A model generated the notes under the pieces. It saw only the letters and a list, made by a program, of their open reading frames with translations, did not search any database and had not been told where the DNA came from. 56,711 bases of DNA. Origin: CAZGAQ01 sp964523405. GTDB taxonomy: Bacteria > Planctomycetota > Phycisphaerae > UBA1845 > Fen-1342. The translations under genes were made by a program, and so were the position numbers. The stretch lies in the NCBI GenBank assembly GCA_964523405.1, contig CAZGAQ010000037.1, positions 1 to 56,711 of the forward strand, in the 5' to 3' direction. Positions 24,943-31,018 of the stretch are shown piece by piece; position 1 is the first letter of the stretch, and every line of letters starts with the position of its first letter.

Positions 24943-25689
24943 CTACAACGCCGTTGCCTGCGCGGCCTCCTCCCCCCGATCCAGGAACGCGACCAACTCC
25001 GCGGCCACCTTGTCGAGCGCTTGGCCGGTCGCGGACAGCTCCGCTTTCCAGATGGTCTCGCAGAAGTTCACGTCGCTCGTCGCCTTGCGCCGCTCGAACG
25101 TCTCGGTCGCGGACGTGGCGAACAGCACGATGCCCGTGCGCGTGTCGAGCAGCAGGGCCTCAATCGTGCAGTAGGCCTTCGTTTCCGCGTTGCCGAGGAA
25201 TTTCTGGCGATCGAAGCTCCGCGTGGAAACGCGATAGACCACGAGGAGGTCGGATTGATAGCGGGCGGCCGCCTCGCGCAGGTACGACACGGTGGTCTTC
25301 TGCGGTAGCAGCAGACTCGGCAGCGCCGCGGCGCGGGTGACCCGCTTGGACTGAGCGAGTTGCGTTTGGAAGCGTTCCTGGATGCTCGCGTCTTGGCGCG
25401 ACAGATCCTCCGACCAGCTTCCGTAGCGCGGCTGTGCGAGGCGGATGATGGCGATGCGGCTGCGCTGCGGCAGCGCGACCTTGGCCGACAGGATCGTCGC
25501 TAGCGCCTCGTTGCTGATGACGGCCTGGTCGCTGGGGAAGAGCGATTCCTCGCCGCTGACACCGCCGCGCTGGGACCAGGAACCCGGCGCGCTGGGTTCG
25601 TAGTAGTAGCTCCCCGAGATGGCGCTGGACGCACAGCCAGTCAACAGAACGGACACACCGCACATGGTCACGGCCAAACGTGCAAACAT
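24943..25689 (-). CDS. putative lipoprotein of unknown function
   Basis: 248 residues from an ATG with GGGAGGT upstream. The signal peptide ends in LLTGC, so Cys19 should be lipid-modified. The mature part has alternating strands and helices: SRIAIIRLAQPRYGSW, a coiled helix DLSRQDASIQERFQTQLAQS, SDLLVVYRVSTRSFDRQKFLG and AYCTIEALLLDTRTGIVLF, which is reminiscent of small outer-membrane-associated proteins that assemble from a mixed alpha/beta fold, but I do not recognise the family. It sits downstream of the VIT/VWA lipoprotein gene on the same strand with a 163-base gap containing a hairpin, so a shared transcript is possible but not sure. Confidence 0.7.
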   Translation of the reverse strand: MFARLAVTMCGVSVLLTGCASSAISGSYYYEPSAPGSWSQRGGVSGEESLFPSDQAVISNEALATILSAKVALPQRSRIAIIRLAQPRYGSWSEDLSRQDASIQERFQTQLAQSKRVTRAAALPSLLLPQKTTVSYLREAAARYQSDLLVVYRVSTRSFDRQKFLGNAETKAYCTIEALLLDTRTGIVLFATSATETFERRKATSDVNFCETIWKAELSATGQALDKVAAELVAFLDRGEEAAQATAL

Positions 25690-25751
25690 GGATACCTCCC
25701 TAAGCGAGAGTCAGAACGGCGCGGGCGCGTAACGTGTCGCCCGCGCTCGGG

Positions 25752-25775
25752 GTGCCACTGCTCTGCGAGCAGTGC
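25752..25775. repeat. CACTGCTC...GAGCAGTG hairpin, copy 1
   Basis: An 8-bp stem with a TGC loop. Two further copies occur at 28244-28266 and 28275-28298, so this is a dispersed palindrome. This copy separates the two lipoprotein genes. Confidence 0.6.
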
Positions 25776-25852
25776 GCGCCGCCCGGCGGTCAAGCCACGG
25801 CTGACGCCGCCGCGGCACGCATGCCAACACCTTGTGCAGCGCATCCGCGCCG

Positions 25853-28159
25853 CTACTTCTCGTTCACCGTCGTGTCATAGCGCACGCCGTCCGGCACCGG
25901 TACCGGAACGGCCACCGTCGTCCCGTGGTCGCCGGCCGTCCGCGCGGAGCTGTCCACCGCGACGAACGCCGTGTACGCCGACAACAGGCCGTACTCCAGC
26001 GCCACGGAGCGAATGGCGGACGGCCAGTCGCGGTGGGGTTCGTTCAGGGCCGACACGCTCAGGTCCGCGATCTTCAGCCGCGCCCACACGGCCGGCAGGC
26101 CGGCGCGGGTCGGGGCGGGTTCATCGGTCGAAGCGAGGACGACGGGGTTGCCACTGCGGCGGACCTTCGGCGCGGGCGTCGTGATGCCGCGGGCGTTGAC
26201 GTCGAACGTGCGCATCTGGTTGCCGAGCTTGCCCGTGATCCGGATGGGGGCCGCGCCCAGCGGTCCGCGGAAACGCCCGGTGAGAATCACCGGCCGCCCG
26301 ACGAACAAGTCGGGGATCTGCCGCGGATACACGTCGCTCACCTGCACCTTGGAGTTGTATGAATACGTCACGCCCGGCTTGGGCTGCAAGCCCGTCGGCC
26401 CGCTCCAGTCCACCGTGATGTCGGTCAAGGCCGGGTGGCTGATGCGTTGGAAGTACTGGTCCATGACGGCGCGGGCGTCGTCGTTGAGGCCGAGGTACGC
26501 GACCGCGCCCTTGCCGATGGCCGCGACGCCGTCCAGCAGGTACCGGTTCGGCGACGAGCCCACGCCGAAGCCGAAGATGCGGCTGGCGCCGCGCTTCGCC
26601 TGCACCTCGGCCAGAATCTCGTCCTCATTGCCGATGAAGCCGTCGGTGAGAAAGGCGATCGTGCGGATGCGCCGCGGATCGTGCGGGAAGTTCAGCGCCG
26701 CCCGCACGCCCTCAATCGCCATCGTCCCGCCTTCACCCTGCAGCGTGCGGACGTACTGCAGCCCGCGCTGGATGTTCTGCGGCGTCGCCGGCAGCGGGGC
26801 CGGTCCGAGCTGCGACGCGTTGTTCGAGAAGCGGATGATCTGGAACGTGTCGTCCGGCCGCATGCATGTCAGCGCGTGCTCGATGGCCACTTTCGACTGG
26901 GCGATCGGTTCGCCGTTCATGCTGCCCGAGCAATCGAGCAGGAAGATCATCTCCATCGGCTGACGCGTCAGCGTCTTGAGGTCCTCCGGCGGGAACAGCA
27001 TCAGCGTAAAGTAGCCGTCACCCGCGTCGCCCTGCGTGAGCAGCGCCGACTTGACCTGCGTGCCGGCCACCTTGTAGCGCAGCACAAAGTCCTTGTTCGG
27101 GAAACTGTCCCGTCCGTCGAGGGTCACGTCGGCAACCTCCGGCGCTGTGGCCGTCACGTGCACCGCGTGATTGCGGCTGTCCACCTGCTCGATGCGCACG
27201 CCCGCATCGATCCGCACGGCGACCGCGATGTCGTGCCCGCTGCGCTCGCTCGGCCGAAGGTACTGCACCTCGGTCTGCTGTCCGGAACGCCCGGGCTTGC
27301 CGCGGCTGACGGCGCCGACGCCGGCGGTCGTGCCGGGCGGATTGAAGCGCGGCCCGACGACCATCGGGAAGACGAACTCGTACCACCCGTCGACGTAGGC
27401 CAGCGTGTGGAAATACCGGATGCGAACGTCGATGTTCTTGTCCGGCTCGATGTTCGCCACCGACTGCGTGAAGATGTTCGGCCGCTCCTGCGTCATCAGG
27501 CTCGCCACGTAGCCCTGCGACTTGGCGGCCGCGTAAATCCGCTCGGCCTCCTGGCGCTCGCGGATGATGCCGCGGATGCGCCGCTCGCCGACCGTCATCA
27601 CGAACTCGTTGACGGCCGCATTGGCCGGCAGCGGGAAGACATACACCGCTTCGATCTTCTCGCTGAACGGGTTGTGATACTGCTGGGTGACGTCCACGGT
27701 GACGATGTAGCCCTCGACGTCCGCGTGTACGTCGGTGTGCTTCAGCGGCACGGGGACCTGCTCGGTCTGATTCGGCAACTTCGCGAGCAGGGCACCGGTG
27801 CCGGGCTTGCTGTCGTCGGGTGGCGGCGTGCCCGTCGGGCGCGCGATGACCCAGAGTTCTTCGCCGGGCTGGAGGGCGACGATGCGCTGGCGCTGGTGGG
27901 CGGTGGGCTGAGAACCGGGCACTCGTGTAAGCGGTATGTCAGCGCGGCCGTCGCCGTCGAAGTCGTGAACAGCATCGTTGCGGTACGGCCCGGCGCACTC
28001 CCAGCCTTGGGGTTGCTCGTTCTGCAGCTCGCGCTCACGCGCCGCCATTTGTTCCCGCATGATGACGCTCGGTGGAGCCGAACATGCCGACAACACCGCT
28101 CCGAGCACGATTCCGCTGACCGATACCAGCAACAGGACAATCTTCGCACTCGCTCGCAT
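25853..28159 (-). CDS. VIT and von Willebrand factor A domain lipoprotein
   Basis: 768 residues from the ATG at 28159, preceded by AGGAGG; longer frames upstream run through repeats and are rejected. The signal peptide ends AVLSAC, a lipobox. Order: a short region with DFDGDGRADIPLTR (EF-hand-like), a VIT domain (PLKHTDVHADVEGYIVTVDV to FTQSVANIEPD), then a VWA domain starting MEMIFLLDCSGSMNGEPIAQ with an intact DxSxS MIDAS motif, followed by a beta-rich C-terminus. VIT/VWA proteins resemble inter-alpha-trypsin inhibitor heavy chains and bind protein partners through metal ions. In bacteria they sit on the membrane or surface; the partner is unknown here. There is no sortase in the window. 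Confidence 0.85.
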   Translation of the reverse strand: MRASAKIVLLLVSVSGIVLGAVLSACSAPPSVIMREQMAARERELQNEQPQGWECAGPYRNDAVHDFDGDGRADIPLTRVPGSQPTAHQRQRIVALQPGEELWVIARPTGTPPPDDSKPGTGALLAKLPNQTEQVPVPLKHTDVHADVEGYIVTVDVTQQYHNPFSEKIEAVYVFPLPANAAVNEFVMTVGERRIRGIIRERQEAERIYAAAKSQGYVASLMTQERPNIFTQSVANIEPDKNIDVRIRYFHTLAYVDGWYEFVFPMVVGPRFNPPGTTAGVGAVSRGKPGRSGQQTEVQYLRPSERSGHDIAVAVRIDAGVRIEQVDSRNHAVHVTATAPEVADVTLDGRDSFPNKDFVLRYKVAGTQVKSALLTQGDAGDGYFTLMLFPPEDLKTLTRQPMEMIFLLDCSGSMNGEPIAQSKVAIEHALTCMRPDDTFQIIRFSNNASQLGPAPLPATPQNIQRGLQYVRTLQGEGGTMAIEGVRAALNFPHDPRRIRTIAFLTDGFIGNEDEILAEVQAKRGASRIFGFGVGSSPNRYLLDGVAAIGKGAVAYLGLNDDARAVMDQYFQRISHPALTDITVDWSGPTGLQPKPGVTYSYNSKVQVSDVYPRQIPDLFVGRPVILTGRFRGPLGAAPIRITGKLGNQMRTFDVNARGITTPAPKVRRSGNPVVLASTDEPAPTRAGLPAVWARLKIADLSVSALNEPHRDWPSAIRSVALEYGLLSAYTAFVAVDSSARTAGDHGTTVAVPVPVPDGVRYDTTVNEK

Positions 28160-28243
28160 GCCTGCCTCCTGCACGGCCCTGCCCGGGGCCGGTCTTCCAC
28201 TCGCGATCCCGCGGACTATTCGTTCACCGTCGTTTGCTGCCGC

Positions 28244-28298
28244 GTGCCACTGCTCTGTGAGCAGTGCTCCTGGCGTGCCACTGCTCTGCGAGCAGTGC
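28244..28298. repeat. CACTGCTC...GAGCAGTG hairpins, two copies in tandem
   Basis: Copies at 28244-28266 (loop TGT) and 28275-28298 (loop TGC), the same family as 25752-25775. The compensated loop change and conserved stems suggest selection for the hairpin or recent copying. Confidence 0.6.
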
Positions 28299-28458
28299 GG
28301 ATCGTTCGCCGGCCAAGTCACTGTCGCCACAGCAGTGGCACACGGGCGCAGCGCCAGTCCTCCGGTGGTGTCCGTAGCGTCAGGCCTCCGCCTGCCCCGA
28401 ATGCACGTGAAGCGTGCCTGACAGAGTAGTGCCGATTCTCGTGCGCGGCCGAGGACGC

Positions 28459-28531
28459 GGCAGGTTGCGGCCGTCCGTGTGGTCGAATTGTCCGCATCGT
28501 CGTTGGGCTCTCCGCGGCCGCGCAACCTGCC
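28459..28531. repeat. 73-bp palindromic element, copy A
   Basis: Perfect 11-bp terminal inverted repeats, GGCAGGTTGCG and CGCAACCTGCC, enclose 51 bases that include GGGCTCTCCGC near the right end. The same design, the same length and the same internal block occur in inverted orientation at 30941-31013. Confidence 0.65.
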
Positions 28532-28613
28532 CTATGGGACTGCTTCCTGAGATACACGCATTTGACGTGCGAGTAGCCGGCTGCCGGTCCCGCGGTGCAT
28601 TTCAACCCCAGTT

Positions 28614-29057
28614 TCATTGTGCGGCTCCCTCGGCAAAGGTGACTTCAGCCGGCGTGGCATTACCATCCGCCCCCGCGGCCACGGTCAGGTTCACGACGTA
28701 CTGCGGATCGGCCCCGGTGATCATGACGTGTACGCGGGCCACCCGCGTCGGCCCGACCGGCAGGTCCTCCGCCACGCTGAAGCCCGCGAGAATCACGCGC
28801 CCGCCGTTTAGCGCGGCCGGATCGTAGTACGGCGGCTCCGCAAACGCGGCATGCTCACCGCCTTCAATGCCGACGATCTCGAACGTGCCGGCCGTGCTCG
28901 TCAGTTCGAGCTGGTACGCGGCCAGCGGCACTTCGCCCGCATCCAGCGTGATGTCCACCCACGCGAAACGCGGCGCGGCCTCGTCGGCGGCATACGGCCC
29001 CGCCCCGCCCGCCGCCACCACCGCGCACGCCAGCAGAATCAGGTACACGCGTGACAT
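28614..29057 (-). CDS. exported cohesin-like small protein
   Basis: 147 residues with a signal peptide (MSRVYLILLACAVVAAGGAG). The mature part is a single small beta-sandwich: AWVDITLDAGEVPLAAYQLE, then FEIVGIEGGEHAAFAEPPYY, RVILAGFSVAEDLP, and RVARVHVMITG. This is the strand order and sequence style of cohesin/adhesin-type modules, although no cohesin was proven. Its ATG starts two bases after the stop of the preceding gene, which encodes a membrane protein with a dockerin-like tail, so the two are translationally coupled and may bind one another. Confidence 0.62.
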   Translation of the reverse strand: MSRVYLILLACAVVAAGGAGPYAADEAAPRFAWVDITLDAGEVPLAAYQLELTSTAGTFEIVGIEGGEHAAFAEPPYYDPAALNGGRVILAGFSVAEDLPVGPTRVARVHVMITGADPQYVVNLTVAAGADGNATPAEVTFAEGAAQ

Positions 29058-29059
29058 GC

Positions 29060-29701
29060 TCAGGTCCCCTTATGCAGTTGCACGGCCGCGAGCGCCAGGG
29101 CATCCACGTCCCGGCGGTCAACCACGCCGTCGCGATTGCAGTCCCATTCGGCCCGCGGGGCGGCGCCGTCTCGGATGTGCCGCGCGAGGGCGAACGCATC
29201 CAGAATCGTCGCGGTGCCGTTGCACGCTCCGGGCGCGGGACGTTCGACGGCGGCGACGGCCACCGGCGCGGGCTCCGCGTGATCGGTGGCCGGCGCGGGC
29301 GTCGTGTCATCGGCAACCGGCGGCAACGCGGGGTGTGGACGGAGCTCGGAGACGATGGCTGGCGACGTCGGTTGCGGGTGCAGGTTGGAGACGACGGACG
29401 GCGGCTCCGTATGCGGCCGCAGGTCGTACGCTGCCGGTGGGGCGTTGCCGATGGAGGTAGGCCAGAAGACGGCGGCGATGACGGCCGCCGCGGCGGCGAT
29501 GCCGGCGACGGGAGCCAGGCGGAAGAGGAGCCGGCGGCGGCGGACGGGGGCGAGGTGCGTGCGGGCGGCCGCGGCGATGGCATCATCCAACTCCGGCGGC
29601 ACCTGCGGCGCGGGCGGCTGCAGGCGGCGCAGCTCATCCATAAGTCCCCGTGGCAGCGTCGGTTCGGATTCGTTGGGTGGGATGTTGCGTGCGTCGTTCA
29701 T
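29060..29701 (-). CDS. single-pass membrane protein with dockerin-like EF-hand tail
   Basis: 213 residues from an ATG with GAGG seven bases upstream. The N-terminal 60 residues are soluble and helical (LMDELRRLQPPAPQVPPELDD, a layout seen in small anti-sigma-like proteins), followed by one membrane helix (LAPVAGIAAAAAVIAAVFW), a Pro/Thr/His-rich linker, and a C-terminal dockerin-like unit (ILDAFALARHI and DCNRDGVVDRRDVDALALA) with a clear calcium-binding loop. The linker and EF-hand would be outside the membrane. The cohesin-like gene is coupled directly downstream. No sigma factor gene is next to it. Confidence 0.68.
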   Translation of the reverse strand: MNDARNIPPNESEPTLPRGLMDELRRLQPPAPQVPPELDDAIAAAARTHLAPVRRRRLLFRLAPVAGIAAAAAVIAAVFWPTSIGNAPPAAYDLRPHTEPPSVVSNLHPQPTSPAIVSELRPHPALPPVADDTTPAPATDHAEPAPVAVAAVERPAPGACNGTATILDAFALARHIRDGAAPRAEWDCNRDGVVDRRDVDALALAAVQLHKGT

Positions 29702-29799
29702 ATTGGGCCTCGGAGGGTTTAGTGCGCCAGGGGGACGAAAGGTTCAATGAAATCGGGATTTTCGGACGGAGGACGGGCGCGATCGCGCGCTGCGCGTAG

Positions 29800-29821
29800 C
29801 GTCGGCCCCCCGCGGCCGACG
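29800..29821. repeat. CGTCGGCC...GGCCGACG hairpin, third copy
   Basis: Same arms as 6296-6315 with a six-base loop. It lies between the divergent dockerin-tail gene and the RlmN-like gene and runs directly into a TATGAT hexamer at 29822-29827. Confidence 0.55.
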
Positions 29822-29827
29822 TATGAT
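29822..29827 (+). promoter_or_regulatory. candidate -10 element TATGAT
   Basis: One base from consensus and 54 bases before the first usable start of the RlmN-like gene. No clear -35 box; the hairpin at 29800-29821 occupies that space. Confidence 0.4.
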
Positions 29828-29881
29828 ACGGAGAGCGCCGTGTCGGCGGCGTCGTGAGAATTGTGATGTTGCTGTAGGGTC

Positions 29882-30940
29882 GTGGTCGTGCTGGATGCTC
29901 TCGCCCTGACGTTTGACGAAGTGGTTGCGGCCGTGCAGCCGAAGCCGTACGAGATTCGGCCACTGCGGGCAGCATACCGCGCGCGGCTCTACGGCCAGCC
30001 CGTGCCGCCGCCGGACATCTCCTATGGCAAGCGCAGCTTCGCGGACGAGGTGGGCGGGGAGATTCTGCCGATCGTGAACCGGCTTGAAGACGGGGACCTG
30101 ACCAAGTTCGTGCAACGCACGCACGACGGTCTGGAGATCGAAAGCGTCGTCGTGCCGATGCAACGCACGCACGGCATCTGGCGGACGCTATGCGTGTCCA
30201 GCCAGGTCGGCTGCGCGCGCGGCTGCGAGTTCTGCGAGACCGCCCAGCTCGGCCTGATCCGCAACCTGACGACGAGCGAGATCGTCGGGCAGGTCGCGGC
30301 CGCTCAGCGCGACTACGACGGCACCATCCGCAACATCGTCTTCATGGGCATGGGCGAGCCGCTCGACAACTACGACAACGTCATCCAGGCCGCCCGCGTG
30401 TTCACCGACCCGCACGGCTATTCGTTCGGCTGCGAGCGGCTGACGATTTCGACGGTGGGGCGGACGGCGGGGATTCGCAAGATCGCGAAACTGGGCTGGA
30501 AGCGGCTGAACCTGGCAATCTCGCTGAACGCACCGAACGATGAGATTCGGTCGCGGATCATGCCGGTCAATCGCCTGGAGCCGATGGACAAGCTGCGCGA
30601 AACACTGCTGGCATTTCCCCTGCGTAAGTGCCAGTTCTTCATGATGGAATACGTGCTGATCCCCGGAGTGAACGACGCGCCGGAGCACGCGCGCGAGGTC
30701 GCGGAATACCTCCGCCCGCTCAAGACGATGCTCAACGTGATCCCCTACAACCCGCGGCGAGACTCGCCTTGGCCCGCCCCCTCGCGCGACGCCGTGCAGC
30801 AATTCCTCCGCGCCGCCGAAGCCGCCGGCCAGGGCGTGAAGCTGCGAATCACCAAAGGCCGCGATCAAATGGCCGCCTGCGGCCAGCTCGGCAACCGCGC
30901 CCTGGCGCGCGAACGCAAGCGCTGTGTCGAGGAAACGTAG
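29882..30940 (+). CDS. rlmN: radical SAM 23S rRNA A2503 methyltransferase, RlmN family
   Basis: 352 residues, starting at a GTG (29882 or 29888; neither has a strong ribosome site). The radical SAM cluster motif is CARGCEFC with Cys111, Cys115 and Cys118, in the RlmN-type context SQVGCARGCEFCETAQLG. FMGMGEPLDNYDNVIQA is the SAM-binding region and Cys333 in MAACGQL fits the methyl-carrying resolving Cys of RlmN/Cfr enzymes. The reaction methylates C2 of A2503 in 23S rRNA (and C2 of A37 in some tRNAs). The context favours RlmN over Cfr, but specificity cannot be proved by eye. Its end is convergent with the TPR sulfatase-like gene. Confidence 0.8.
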   Translation: MVVLDALALTFDEVVAAVQPKPYEIRPLRAAYRARLYGQPVPPPDISYGKRSFADEVGGEILPIVNRLEDGDLTKFVQRTHDGLEIESVVVPMQRTHGIWRTLCVSSQVGCARGCEFCETAQLGLIRNLTTSEIVGQVAAAQRDYDGTIRNIVFMGMGEPLDNYDNVIQAARVFTDPHGYSFGCERLTISTVGRTAGIRKIAKLGWKRLNLAISLNAPNDEIRSRIMPVNRLEPMDKLRETLLAFPLRKCQFFMMEYVLIPGVNDAPEHAREVAEYLRPLKTMLNVIPYNPRRDSPWPAPSRDAVQQFLRAAEAAGQGVKLRITKGRDQMAACGQLGNRALARERKRCVEET

Positions 30941-31013
30941 GGCAGGTTGCGCGGCTGGCGGAGAGCCCGCGATCACGGTTGGACCATCGTGTCCAGAAGC
31001 GCCGCAACCTGCC
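30941..31013. repeat. 73-bp palindromic element, copy B, between convergent genes
   Basis: The same 11-bp ends as 28459-28531 and the same 51-base interior length; the reverse complement carries the shared GGGCTCTCCGC block. It fills the whole gap between the stop of rlmN and that of the sulfatase-like gene and is followed by CTTTT on the + strand, so it may serve as a terminator for both. Confidence 0.6.
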
Positions 31014-31018
31014 GCTTT

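Larger units (their letters stand above)
28160..28613. other. intergenic stretch packed with palindromic repeats
   Basis: About 450 bases contain two complete CACTGCTC/GAGCAGTG hairpins (28244-28266, 28275-28298), a half copy near 28329-28341, an interrupted GTCAGGC palindrome (28378-28422) and a 73-bp palindromic element (28459-28531). I see no gene. The promoter of the VIT/VWA gene should lie here. Confidence 0.65.

Noticed and set aside
28217..28232. TTVNE-stop-like sequence matching the C-terminal codons of the VIT/VWA gene
   Set aside because: A 13-base identity could be the tail of a lost duplicate, but the flanking repeats are in the wrong order for a simple duplication and the match is too short to support it.
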